From assembly GCF_943372915.1 (NCBI RefSeq), contig NZ_CALSAN010000005.1, positions 118,175 through 182,174 of the forward strand: a stretch of DNA of 64,000 bases, written 5' to 3'. Origin of the DNA: Ferrovibrio terrae_A (GTDB lineage: Bacteria > Pseudomonadota > Alphaproteobacteria > Ferrovibrionales > Ferrovibrionaceae). Both the position numbers and the translations under genes were made by a program. Under the pieces are notes generated by a model. It saw only the letters and a program-made list of their open reading frames with translations, had not been told where the DNA came from and did no database searches. Positions 17,443 through 25,289 of this stretch are shown piece by piece (position 1 is the first letter of the stretch; every line of letters begins with the position of its first letter).

Positions 17443-17982
17443 ATGGTGTGGACTGACGAGAAAGTGAAACTCCTGGTGCAATACTGGGAATCCGGCCAGT
17501 CGATCACGCAGATCGGCAAGCAGCTTGGCATGACCCGCAATGCGGTGGTCGGCAAGGCGCACCGGATCGGCCTGGCCAAGCGGGCCTCGCCGATCATGCG
17601 GAGCGAAAAACCGGCCCAGCCGCGCCCGGCGACCAGCCATGGCGGTGGCAGCTCCAGCGGTGGGGGCGGACATACGGCTGCAGCGCCCGCCCCTGCCCGA
17701 GCCCCCGTGCAGGTGCGCGAAGACGCAGCCACCCCGGCCACAGGCCATCATCATCACACCTCGCAGGCCCAGCTGACGGCCGCCATGCTGGCGGCCCTGA
17801 CGCCCTCGACCGGCCCGCGTTGCAAATGGCCGATTGGCGACCCCAAGAGCGCTGAATTCGATTTCTGCAGCCAGGTTGCGCTGCCGGGCAAACCCTACTG
17901 CGCCCAGCATTGCGCGGCGGCTTACACGAACTGGAACCCGGAGAGCGCCGTCGAGGCGGTCAAGGCGATCAACGCCGCCTGA
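17443..17982 (+). CDS. gcrA: Cell-cycle regulator GcrA
   Basis: A 179-residue alphaproteobacterial master regulator that joins sigma-70 RNA polymerase at promoters with methylated GANTC sites. The N-terminal DNA-binding domain VWTDEKVKLLVQYWESG followed by GMTRNAVVGKAHRIGL is the GcrA signature. A low-complexity Gly/Ala/Pro/His linker follows (about 60-105). The C-terminal domain has CKWPIGDPKS...FC...PYCAQHCAAAY, the conserved Cys/His cluster that contacts sigma-70. The ATG is preceded by GGGGG about 6 bases upstream. It is monocistronic, bounded by a terminator, and its promoter carries DnaA boxes and GANTC sites. Confidence 0.96.
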   Translation: MVWTDEKVKLLVQYWESGQSITQIGKQLGMTRNAVVGKAHRIGLAKRASPIMRSEKPAQPRPATSHGGGSSSGGGGHTAAAPAPARAPVQVREDAATPATGHHHHTSQAQLTAAMLAALTPSTGPRCKWPIGDPKSAEFDFCSQVALPGKPYCAQHCAAAYTNWNPESAVEAVKAINAA

Positions 17983-18007
17983 ATGTTTCGATAGGTCCGG
18001 TTTCCGC

Positions 18008-18041
18008 AAAAAGCCCGGCAGGTTTTCCTGCCGGGCTTTTT
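18008..18041. terminator. Bidirectional rho-independent terminator
   Basis: A perfect inverted repeat with 15-base arms AAAAAGCCCGGCAGG / CCTGCCGGGCTTTTT around a TTTT loop. It follows gcrA and also faces the end of the convergent VOC gene at 18063, so it probably serves both. Confidence 0.93.
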
Positions 18042-18062
18042 CGTTTCAGGCTGTCGCTGCGC

Positions 18063-18527
18063 TCAGGACGCGGCTTTCATCTGCGCGGCGTCCACGCAGT
18101 TGATCATCCAGGGCGTGCCGAACTGGTCGGTGACCGTGCCGAATGCCGCGGCCCAGAAGGTCTGCTGCAACGGGCTGGTGACCGTGCCGCCCTTGGACAG
18201 TGCAGCAAAGATCCGTTCGGCCTCGGGCACGCTGGTAACATTCAGCGTCACCGACATGCCCTGCATCTTCTCGAACATGCCGGGCGGCGAGTCAGAGGCC
18301 ATCAGCGATACATTCCCGAGCTGCATGCAGGCATGCATGATCAGGTTTTCGACGCCGGCCGGCATCTCCGGCATGCAGCCGCCCTCTGGCGGTGCATGGC
18401 CTTCCGGCATCGGCGGCGCGTCACCGTACTTCATCATCGCCTCGATCTTGCCGCCGAGATGCGTCTCGTAATAGCGGAACGCAGCCTCGCATGTACCGTT
18501 GAACATCAGATAGGGATTTACTTGCAC
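18063..18527 (-). CDS. VOC-fold (PhnB/glyoxalase-like) protein
   Basis: A 154-residue protein of the vicinal-oxygen-chelate superfamily, PhnB/3-demethylubiquinone-9-methyltransferase-like subgroup. The N-terminus MQVNPYLMFNGTCEAAFRYY and later FGTVTDQFGTPWMIN are typical of the group. The GTG start at 18527 is supported by GAGGAGGAG upstream on the minus strand; a longer frame reaching 18635 has no ribosome site and would run through the divergent promoter. The molecular role of PhnB-like proteins is unclear. It diverges from an SDR-DUF899-DUF1428 operon, genes that often travel together. Confidence 0.85.
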   Translation of the reverse strand: MQVNPYLMFNGTCEAAFRYYETHLGGKIEAMMKYGDAPPMPEGHAPPEGGCMPEMPAGVENLIMHACMQLGNVSLMASDSPPGMFEKMQGMSVTLNVTSVPEAERIFAALSKGGTVTSPLQQTFWAAAFGTVTDQFGTPWMINCVDAAQMKAAS

Positions 18528-18604
18528 GCTGTGCTCCTCCTCGGGATGAAATCCAGGCCAGACCGCTGGCGGTGAATTCAGCTTGATCGCAATGGCGATA
18601 AGCC

Positions 18605-18630
18605 GTATATAACCCTTTAGGTATATAACC
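18605..18630. repeat. Two 10-bp direct repeats in the divergent promoter
   Basis: GTATATAACC occurs at 18605-18614 and 18621-18630, 16 bases start to start, between the divergent VOC and SDR genes. The interval also forms an imperfect dyad (AACC...GGT). AT-rich in a GC-rich genome, it may combine a -10 element with an operator. No regulator gene is adjacent. Confidence 0.5.
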
Positions 18631-18666
18631 GTCAAGGAATTTACAAAGCAAGACGGGAGAAGCCGG

Positions 18667-19452
18667 GTGCTCAGGGACAGAACGGCGGTGATTTACGGTG
18701 GCGGCGCCATTGGTGGTGCGGTGGCCCGGGCCTTCGCCCGACAGGGCGCACAGATTTTTCTCGCCGGCCGCAACCCGGCAAAGCTGACAGCCGTGGTCAC
18801 TGATATCCATCGTACCGGCGGCACGGCGGAAGCCGCAGAGGTGGATGCCTTGGACGAAACCGCCGTGACCGCTCATGCGAATGATGTAGCCGCGCGCACG
18901 GGCGGCATCGACATCACGATGAACGCTGTCGGGGTCGCGCATGTGCAGGGCGTGCCGCTCGCCGAACTGAAACTGGAGGACTATTTCCTTCCGGTCTCGG
19001 TCTATACCCGCACCAACTTCATCACCGCCAAGGCAACCGCACGCCACATGCGGCGCGGCGGCGCAATGTTTCTGCTTGCCACCCCTGCGGCGCAGATGCC
19101 TGGTCCCGGCTTCATGGGGCATAACTCCGCCTGCGCCGCCATCGAGGGTATGACACGGCATCTGGCCGGCGAACTGGGCAGCAGCGGCATCCGCGTGCTG
19201 TGCCTGAAAAGCCACGCGATTCCCGAGGCTGCGAAAGCCGGCTCACACAGCGCCGGGGTCTTCGCTGCGGTGGCAGCAGGCATGGGCACCGATGTCGACA
19301 GCATGCTGAGCGGCGCGGCGCAGTCCACGCTGCTGGGTTGCCTGCCGACGCTGGAGCAGATCGCCGAGACCGCCGCCTTCCTCGCCTCTGACCGCGCTGG
19401 CGCCATCACCGGTGCCATCGTCAACCTGACCTGCGGCATGCAGGTCGACTGA
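18667..19452 (+). CDS. SDR-family protein lacking the catalytic YxxxK pair
   Basis: A 261-residue Rossmann-fold protein with the SDR cofactor loop YGGGAIGGAVARAF (residues 10-23) and an AGR at the end of strand 2, suggesting NADP(H) use. The expected NAG of strand 4 reads NAV. At the active site the Ser-Tyr-Lys triad is replaced: Thr139, His152 and Cys156 occupy the Ser, Tyr and Lys positions by spacing. Catalysis by the standard mechanism is therefore doubtful. The start is GTG; it heads a run with DUF899 and DUF1428 genes (gaps 16 and 39 bases). Confidence 0.82.
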   Translation: MLRDRTAVIYGGGAIGGAVARAFARQGAQIFLAGRNPAKLTAVVTDIHRTGGTAEAAEVDALDETAVTAHANDVAARTGGIDITMNAVGVAHVQGVPLAELKLEDYFLPVSVYTRTNFITAKATARHMRRGGAMFLLATPAAQMPGPGFMGHNSACAAIEGMTRHLAGELGSSGIRVLCLKSHAIPEAAKAGSHSAGVFAAVAAGMGTDVDSMLSGAAQSTLLGCLPTLEQIAETAAFLASDRAGAITGAIVNLTCGMQVD

Positions 19453-19468
19453 TCTGAAGGAGCATCCG

Positions 19469-20272
19469 ATGACCGCCCAGCCAGACATCGTATCGCGCAG
19501 CACATGGCTTGCCGCCCGCCGCGCCCTGCTGCTGAAGGAAAAGGCGCTGACCCGACAGCGCGACGCCCTGGCCGCCGAACGCCGCCGCCTGCCGATGGTC
19601 GCCATCGACAAGGACTACAGCTTCGAGACGCCGGAGGGCCGCAGAAGCCTGCTCGCGCTGTTCGAAGACCGGCACCAGCTGGTGGTCTATCACTTCATGT
19701 TCGATCCCGACGATCCGCCGCCGGGCCGGACCCATCCCTACAGCGAAGGCTGCCCCGGCTGTTCGCATGTGGCCGACAACATGCCGCATCTGGCGCATCT
19801 GCATGCGCGCGATACCTCGCTGGTGCTGGTGTCACGCGCCCCGCTGGCCAAGATCATGCCGTTCAAGCGGCGCATGGGCTGGACCCTGCCCTGGGTGTCG
19901 TCCCATGGCAGCGACTTCAACTACGATTTCGACGTCACCATCGACCCCGCCGTCGCGCCGCCGCACTACAACTACCAGGATGCCGCGACGCTGCAGGCCA
20001 AAGGGCGGCTGGAGCATGTGCAGGGCGAACTGCCGGGCCTCAGCGTGTTCCTGCGCGACGGCGAGAAGATTTATCACAGCTATTCCACCTTCGGCCGCGG
20101 CCTGGATGGGCTGCTCAACACCTATAATATCCTCGACCTGACACCCTATGGCCGTCAGGAAGAGTGGGAGGACTCGCCAGCCGGCTGGCCCAAGAGCAAG
20201 GACTTCTGGCTGCGCCATCATGACAAATACGACGGGGCGCCGCATGCTGCGGCAAGCTGTTGCCAGGATTAA
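19469..20272 (+). CDS. DUF899 family (thioredoxin-fold) protein
   Basis: A 267-residue protein of the DUF899 family, predicted to have a thioredoxin-like fold. The conserved SYSFETPEGRRSL-like segment, HQLVVYHFMF, CPGCSHVADN and the region FKRRMGWTLPWVSSHGSDFNYDF are all recognisable. The CPGCS pair resembles a CxxC redox site. The biochemical role is not established. It lies in an operon with the atypical SDR and DUF1428 genes, divergent from a VOC gene, a grouping seen in other proteobacteria. Confidence 0.9.
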   Translation: MTAQPDIVSRSTWLAARRALLLKEKALTRQRDALAAERRRLPMVAIDKDYSFETPEGRRSLLALFEDRHQLVVYHFMFDPDDPPPGRTHPYSEGCPGCSHVADNMPHLAHLHARDTSLVLVSRAPLAKIMPFKRRMGWTLPWVSSHGSDFNYDFDVTIDPAVAPPHYNYQDAATLQAKGRLEHVQGELPGLSVFLRDGEKIYHSYSTFGRGLDGLLNTYNILDLTPYGRQEEWEDSPAGWPKSKDFWLRHHDKYDGAPHAAASCCQD

Positions 20273-20311
20273 CCAGAGAGAAAAATCAATCAGAGAGAAG
20301 GAAAGACTGCG

Positions 20312-20674
20312 ATGAGTTATGTGGATGGCTTCCTGCTGCCGGTGCCGAAGAAGAACCTCGCCGCCTACAAGAAAATGGCGGCCAAGGCCGGCAAGATCTG
20401 GCGTGAACATGGTGCGCTGGATTATCGCGAATGTGTCGCCGATGACATGAAGACCGCTTTCGGGATGCCTTACCCGAAACTGATGAAGCTGAAGAAAGGC
20501 GAGGTGCCGGTATTCTCCTGGATCATGTTCAAGTCGCGCAAGCATCGCGACACCGTGAATGCCAAGGTGATGAAAGATCCGCGTATCCAGGCGATGTGCC
20601 CGGACCCCAAGGACATGCCCTTCGATGTGAAGCGCATGTGCTATGGCGGGTTCAAGACGCTGGTGAGCGCCTAA
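20312..20674 (+). CDS. DUF1428 family protein
   Basis: A 120-residue small protein with the family's opening MSYVDGFLLPVPKKNLAAY and central FSWIMFKSRKHRDTVNAKV. DUF1428 proteins adopt a dimeric ferredoxin-like alpha/beta-barrel fold of unknown function. It closes the SDR-DUF899-DUF1428 operon. Its stop codon overlaps that of the convergent metallophosphoesterase gene within four bases, leaving no room for a terminator. Confidence 0.92.
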   Translation: MSYVDGFLLPVPKKNLAAYKKMAAKAGKIWREHGALDYRECVADDMKTAFGMPYPKLMKLKKGEVPVFSWIMFKSRKHRDTVNAKVMKDPRIQAMCPDPKDMPFDVKRMCYGGFKTLVSA

Positions 20675-21471
20675 GCGAACGGATAGGGCCCCGGGAACTG
20701 GCCGATCGGGCAGAGATGCGTGATCAGGCCGGTCCCGGCCAGCCAGTGATGCAGCAGGAAGGCCGGCGGCTCGATATACGACGCCGGTTTCGCATCGGGC
20801 TGCAGCTGCAGTGCAATCGTGGTGGTGGTGCTGGGCGCGGTGCACAGGCTGGTGCCGCCGAAACGCAGCTGCATGAAGCGATGCACATGCCCGCAGGTGA
20901 TGCGCTCGACCTGGCTGTGGCGGCGCAGCACTGCGGCCAGCCCCTCGCCGCCCTCGCACCAGTAGGGATCCATATAGGGAATGCCGGTGGCAAACGGCGG
21001 CTGGTGCAGCATCAGCAGGGTCGGCTGCTCCGGCGCGGCTGAGAGGGCGGCGTCCAGCCAAGCCAGCGCAGCCGCATCGACCAGGCCATGGTGCTTGCCA
21101 GGAATGGTGACATCGAGCGCGACAATCCGCACCGGGCCACGATCATCGACCACATAATGCAGCGGACCGTCGGCGCGCGGCAGATAGGGCTGGTCGGCAA
21201 AGGCCGCACGGAAGGCCGCGCGCTCGTCGTGATTGCCGGGGATCACCAGATAGGGAAGCTGAAGCTCGGCCAGCAGAGCGCGGGCCATGGCATATTCGGC
21301 CGGATCGCCATGATCGACGATATCGCCGGTCAGCAGCACCAGCTCGGGACGCGGATCGAGGCCGTTCAGATGCTGCACGGCGGCAGCGAACATCGCGTTG
21401 GAATCGACAACGTCCTGATAGAGCTGGCCCTGCGGCCGGATATGGGGATCGGAAATCTGCGCGATCAGCAT
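20671..21471 (-). CDS. Class III cyclic-nucleotide phosphodiesterase-like metallophosphoesterase (CpdA/GpdQ type)
   Basis: A 266-residue binuclear-metal phosphoesterase. The motif series is complete: ISDPHI near the N-terminus, GDIVDHGD, GNHDE, LMLHQPPF and CGHVHR, matching CpdA/GpdQ-type enzymes that hydrolyse cAMP or glycerophosphodiesters. MLIAQISDPH at 21471 was chosen as the start because family members begin directly with this strand; a start at 21495 adds eight residues. It begins 34 bases after the phyH stop on the same strand. Substrate undetermined. Confidence 0.87.
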   Translation of the reverse strand: MLIAQISDPHIRPQGQLYQDVVDSNAMFAAAVQHLNGLDPRPELVLLTGDIVDHGDPAEYAMARALLAELQLPYLVIPGNHDERAAFRAAFADQPYLPRADGPLHYVVDDRGPVRIVALDVTIPGKHHGLVDAAALAWLDAALSAAPEQPTLLMLHQPPFATGIPYMDPYWCEGGEGLAAVLRRHSQVERITCGHVHRFMQLRFGGTSLCTAPSTTTTIALQLQPDAKPASYIEPPAFLLHHWLAGTGLITHLCPIGQFPGPYPFA

Positions 21472-21505
21472 GCCCGGCCAGTATAGCCGGGCCAAGTGGC
21501 CAAAG

Positions 21506-22363
21506 TCAGTCTTCCAGCAGCCGCTTGGGGTGCAGGCCGTTCACAAAGCCCATGAAGGGCGGATGGATGCTGTAGCCCAGCATGCGGCGCACATGCTCGC
21601 TGCATTGCTTCACCCGCTCGCGCGAGACCGACAGGCTGAAATTCTCCTGCTGGCGGCACCAGGGCGCACAATACTGGGCGGTGACGCAGAGCCGGCTTCG
21701 GTTGCTGACATTGGCGCCGCCGCCATGCCAAAGCGTACCGATGAAAAACAGCACAGAACCGCTGGGCATCACTGCCGGTACCGCGCGGGCGGCATCTTCC
21801 GCCGTCGGCATGCGGCCGTCCCATTTGTGGCTGCCGGGAATCAGCACCGTGGCGCCATTCTCGGCGGTGAAGTCGTCAATCGCCATGATGGTGGCGGCAC
21901 CCAATGCCGCACGCGGCCGCGGCACCGGATAGAAGGCATCGTCGTGATGCAGCGGCTGCGCCGCCTCACCGGGCAGGATGTCGATGGCCTGCAGTTGCGA
22001 CAGCAGGTAGTTCGGCTCGAAGATGCGATCCAGCAGCGCCAGGATCACCGGGTGCTCAACCAGCGGATTGCAGGCCAGCGTCTTCTCGATCACGGCATAC
22101 AGCCGCTTGGTGCCGAATCCCTCGAAACTGTTGCGGCCGAGATGGTCGTGGTAATGCGGCGCCAGCGTGGCACGCATGGCTGCGGCCTCCTCCGCCGAGA
22201 ACAGGTTCTCCAGGATCACATAGCCGTCGCGCTCGATCTCTGCCATCAGGGCATCGACCAGGGCTGGATCGACCCGGTCCTGGCTGCCGGCGGTAGAGCG
22301 GTATTTGCGGGCAAGCTCGGCACGGAAATACTGGCTGACATCCTTGACGACCATCTTTTCCAT
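21506..22363 (-). CDS. Phytanoyl-CoA dioxygenase family protein (second copy)
   Basis: A 285-residue Fe(II)/2-oxoglutarate oxygenase. Iron ligands are His and Asp in PLHHDDAFYP and the distal His in TLWHGGGANVSNRSR, with the 2-oxoglutarate Arg in the same segment. ENGATVLIPGSHKWDG is the typical strand. It differs considerably from the copy at 16.4 kb and is not a recent duplicate. It follows the acyl-CoA dehydrogenase pair by 17 bases, so alpha-hydroxylation of a branched acyl-CoA is a reasonable but unproven role. Confidence 0.87.
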   Translation of the reverse strand: MEKMVVKDVSQYFRAELARKYRSTAGSQDRVDPALVDALMAEIERDGYVILENLFSAEEAAAMRATLAPHYHDHLGRNSFEGFGTKRLYAVIEKTLACNPLVEHPVILALLDRIFEPNYLLSQLQAIDILPGEAAQPLHHDDAFYPVPRPRAALGAATIMAIDDFTAENGATVLIPGSHKWDGRMPTAEDAARAVPAVMPSGSVLFFIGTLWHGGGANVSNRSRLCVTAQYCAPWCRQQENFSLSVSRERVKQCSEHVRRMLGYSIHPPFMGFVNGLHPKRLLED

Positions 22364-22380
22364 GCCGGGCCTCCGCCTCT

Positions 22381-23511
22381 CTAGTCGCTGAGCGCGGCAA
22401 ACCGCCGCTGATGGTGATCGGCATTGCCGAAGGTGGTGTCGATCATCATCAGGCGCTTCATGTAATGACCGACATTCAGCTCATCCGTCATGCCCATGCC
22501 GCCATGCACCTGCACCGCCTGCTGGCCGACGAAGCGCCCCGAACGGCCGATCTGCACCTTGGCCGCCGCCGCCGCCTTGGCGCGCTCCTTCGGCTCGGCT
22601 GACGCCTTGAGGCTGGCGAGCAGCGCCAGCGAGCGCGCCTGCTCCACCTGCATCATCATGTCGACCAGGCGATGCTGGATCACCTGGAACTCACCGATGG
22701 CACGACCGAACTGCTTGCGCGTCTTGGCATAGGCCAGCGTGGTTTCATGCAGGGCCGCCATGGCGCCCACGGCTTCAGAGGCCATAAAAGCAATCGCCTG
22801 ATCCACCACGGTCTCCACCGCCGGCAGTGCATGGGCCGGATCGCCCAGAACGGCCAGCACCGGTGCATCGTTGAACTGGATGTCGCTGGCGCGGCGGTTG
22901 TCCACCGTGCGGTAGTCCTGCCGCACCACACCGGCACCGGCAGCATCGACCACGAAAAGACCAAGGCCTGTCTCGTCGGTGTCGTTGCCCGCCGAGCGCG
23001 CCAGCACGATCAGCCGGTCGGCGCTGGCCGCATCCCAGACCACGATCTTCTTGCCGCTCAGCGTCCAGCCGCCGGCGCCGTTTTTCGTCGCCTTAGTGCG
23101 GGTTTCGTTCAGGGCAAAACGCGATCCATGCTCGGCATGGGCGAAGGCCCATTTCGCCTTGCCTTCGGCAATCGCCGGCAGCCATTCGGCCTGCTGCTTG
23201 GCATCGCCGGCAGCCTGGATCAGCCCGCCGCCCAGGATCACGGTGGAGAAATACGGTTCAGCCACCATGTGGCGGCCAAAGCGCTCGGCCAGCAGCATGG
23301 TATCGACCGCAGAACCGCCCAGCCCGCCGGCCTCTTCGGGCAGCGAGATACCCAGCCAGCCCAGTTCGGCCATGGTCTTCCAGTTTTCCTGCGCATAGCC
23401 GAGGTCGGTCTTCACCAGCTTGCGCCAGCGATCGAAATCATACTTGTCCTGCAGCCAGCTTTCGACGCTGTCGGCCAGCAGGGTCTGTTCCTCAGACAAT
23501 TGGAAATCCAT
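22381..23511 (-). CDS. Acyl-CoA dehydrogenase, small/beta-type subunit
   Basis: A 376-residue FAD protein of the acyl-CoA dehydrogenase family. The N-terminal helical region MDFQLSEEQTLLADSVESW, the middle beta-domain (GGWTLSGKKIVVWDAA) and the C-terminal helices (VQVHGGMGMTDELNVG) are all present. The C-terminal segment lacks the YGGxxEIQR motif seen in its neighbour, as in catalytically silent partners of heteromeric dehydrogenases. The ATG at 23511 is preceded by a GAGAGA ribosome site. It follows the other dehydrogenase after 34 bases, so the two probably form one complex. Confidence 0.9.
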   Translation of the reverse strand: MDFQLSEEQTLLADSVESWLQDKYDFDRWRKLVKTDLGYAQENWKTMAELGWLGISLPEEAGGLGGSAVDTMLLAERFGRHMVAEPYFSTVILGGGLIQAAGDAKQQAEWLPAIAEGKAKWAFAHAEHGSRFALNETRTKATKNGAGGWTLSGKKIVVWDAASADRLIVLARSAGNDTDETGLGLFVVDAAGAGVVRQDYRTVDNRRASDIQFNDAPVLAVLGDPAHALPAVETVVDQAIAFMASEAVGAMAALHETTLAYAKTRKQFGRAIGEFQVIQHRLVDMMMQVEQARSLALLASLKASAEPKERAKAAAAAKVQIGRSGRFVGQQAVQVHGGMGMTDELNVGHYMKRLMMIDTTFGNADHHQRRFAALSD

Positions 23512-23545
23512 CTCTCGCTCTTTCCTGTCTTGCGTGTCGCAGTGT

Positions 23546-24736
23546 TCAGAGGCCCAGCACCATCTTGGCGATGATGTTGCGCTGAATTTCATTCGAGCCG
23601 CCATAGATCGTGGTGGCGCGGTAATACAGATACGATTCCATGCGACCCTGGGCATAGTCAGGGCCGACCGGCGGCTGGTTGGAGCCATCGGGGCGATGCT
23701 CGTAGGGCGCGGCGTAATAGCCCAGCGCCTCGCAGGCCAGTTCGGTCAGGTTCTGCTGGATTTCCGAACCACGGATTTTCAGCATGCTGGCTTCCGGTCC
23801 CACACCCTTGCCGGCATTCTCGGCCGCCAGCATGCGCAGGTTGGTGTATTCCAGCGCCAGCAGGTCGATTTCGATGGCCGCCACCTTGGCGCGGAAGTCG
23901 GGATCCTGCAGCAGCGGCCGGCCGCAGGACTGTTCGGCACGGGCGATCTGCTTCAGGCGCTTGAGACGCTGCTTGGAGGTGGCGACCTCGGCGATGCCGG
24001 TGCGTTCGTTGCCAAGCAGGAATTTGGCATAGGTCCAGCCCTTGCCCTCTTGCCCTATGAGATTGGCCTTGGGGACGCGGACATTGTCGAGGAACACCTC
24101 GTTGACGCTGTGGCCCTCGTCGATCGAGATGATCGGCCGCACCTGGATGCCGGGATCGGTCATGTCGATCAGCAGGAAGGAAATGCCCTCCTGCGGCTTG
24201 GCGGCCGGATCCGTGCGCACCAGGCAGAACATCATGTTCGCGTGCTGCGCCTGGGTGGTCCAGATCTTGTGGCCGTTGACCAGGTAATGATCGCCGTCAC
24301 TCTCGGCCCGCGTCCGCAGCGAGGCGAGATCGGAGCCGGAGCCGGGCTCGGAATAACCCTGGCACCACCAGTCTTCCATGCTGACAATGCGCGGCAGGTA
24401 TTTCGCCTTCTGCGCGTCGGTGCCGAAGGTGTAGATCACCGGGCCCACCATGCTGATGCCGAAGGGCACCAGCGGCGGCGCATCGGCGGTGGCGCATTCC
24501 TCATCGAAGATATAGCGCTGCACCGGGCTCCAGCCCGGACCGCCATACTGTTTCGGCCAGTTCGGCGCACCCCAGCCGCGCGCATGCAAAATCTTGTGCC
24601 AGGCGACGAAGTCGGCCTTGTCGAGATGGATACGCTGCCGCGTTTTCTCGGCCAGTGCCGGCGGCAGGTTGCCGCGGATGAATGCGCGTACCTCGTCGCG
24701 GAAGGCGCGTTCCTCGGCCGTGAATTCGAGATCCAT
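23546..24736 (-). CDS. Acyl-CoA dehydrogenase, large/alpha-type subunit
   Basis: A 396-residue FAD-dependent acyl-CoA dehydrogenase. It begins MDLEFTAEERAFRDEVRAF and has the QGYSEPGSGSDLASLRT FAD-binding segment and the C-terminal YGGSNEIQRNIIAKMVLGL that is usual in bacterial FadE-type enzymes. The start at 24736 was chosen over an in-frame start at 24790 because it gives the standard N-terminus. Together with the smaller subunit downstream it resembles the heteromeric enzymes (for example mycobacterial FadE28-FadE29) acting on bulky or branched acyl-CoAs. Confidence 0.92.
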   Translation of the reverse strand: MDLEFTAEERAFRDEVRAFIRGNLPPALAEKTRQRIHLDKADFVAWHKILHARGWGAPNWPKQYGGPGWSPVQRYIFDEECATADAPPLVPFGISMVGPVIYTFGTDAQKAKYLPRIVSMEDWWCQGYSEPGSGSDLASLRTRAESDGDHYLVNGHKIWTTQAQHANMMFCLVRTDPAAKPQEGISFLLIDMTDPGIQVRPIISIDEGHSVNEVFLDNVRVPKANLIGQEGKGWTYAKFLLGNERTGIAEVATSKQRLKRLKQIARAEQSCGRPLLQDPDFRAKVAAIEIDLLALEYTNLRMLAAENAGKGVGPEASMLKIRGSEIQQNLTELACEALGYYAAPYEHRPDGSNQPPVGPDYAQGRMESYLYYRATTIYGGSNEIQRNIIAKMVLGL

Positions 24737-24866
24737 GGCGTTTCTCCCTGTAACTGCGGGAAGGTTAAGTCTCCCGGCTGCGACAGGCAAGCGCGTGACG
24801 CTGCGGAAGGCCTTGCATTGGGGCGATTCAGTTGCTCAATTCGATCTGTAACCTAAGGACAATCTG

Positions 24867-25289
24867 ATGACTTTCGACCCAATGTCAGCCGGCTGGAAGC
24901 AACGTTCCGGCCAGGGCCCCTTCACCCAGCAGGTCGGCCCGATCTGGGTCAGGCGCGAAGCCGAAGGCCCGGCCGGTTCTGCCTATGGCCTGCTGGCGGA
25001 AGAGCGCCATACCAATTCGCGCGGCGTGGTGCATGGCGGCATGCTGATGACGCTGGCCGACCATGTGCTGGGCTGGATGGTCTGGGATGCCGTGGAGCGG
25101 GCCGCCTGCGCCACCGTTTCGCTGAACAACCAGTTCATCGCCGCCGTGAAGCCGGGCGATTTCCTGGAGATGCGCGGCCGCATCGTGCGCCAGACCCGCA
25201 GCCTGATCTTCATCCATGGCACCGCCACTGTGGGCGACAAGCCGGTGCTGACCTCGGAAGGCATCTGGAAGGTGCTGGGTGTCAGCTAG
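24867..25289 (+). CDS. Acyl-CoA thioesterase, PaaI/hotdog family
   Basis: A 140-residue single hotdog-fold protein. The catalytic region NSRGVVHGGMLMTLADHVLG has the HGG motif and downstream Asp typical of PaaI thioesterases, which release CoA from aromatic or aliphatic acyl-CoAs. ATVSLNNQFIAAVKPGDFLE is the second conserved block. It is divergent from the dehydrogenase pair and ends directly against the convergent dienoyl-CoA isomerase gene (no gap). It probably relieves CoA trapping within the surrounding acyl-CoA catabolism. Confidence 0.88.
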   Translation: MTFDPMSAGWKQRSGQGPFTQQVGPIWVRREAEGPAGSAYGLLAEERHTNSRGVVHGGMLMTLADHVLGWMVWDAVERAACATVSLNNQFIAAVKPGDFLEMRGRIVRQTRSLIFIHGTATVGDKPVLTSEGIWKVLGVS

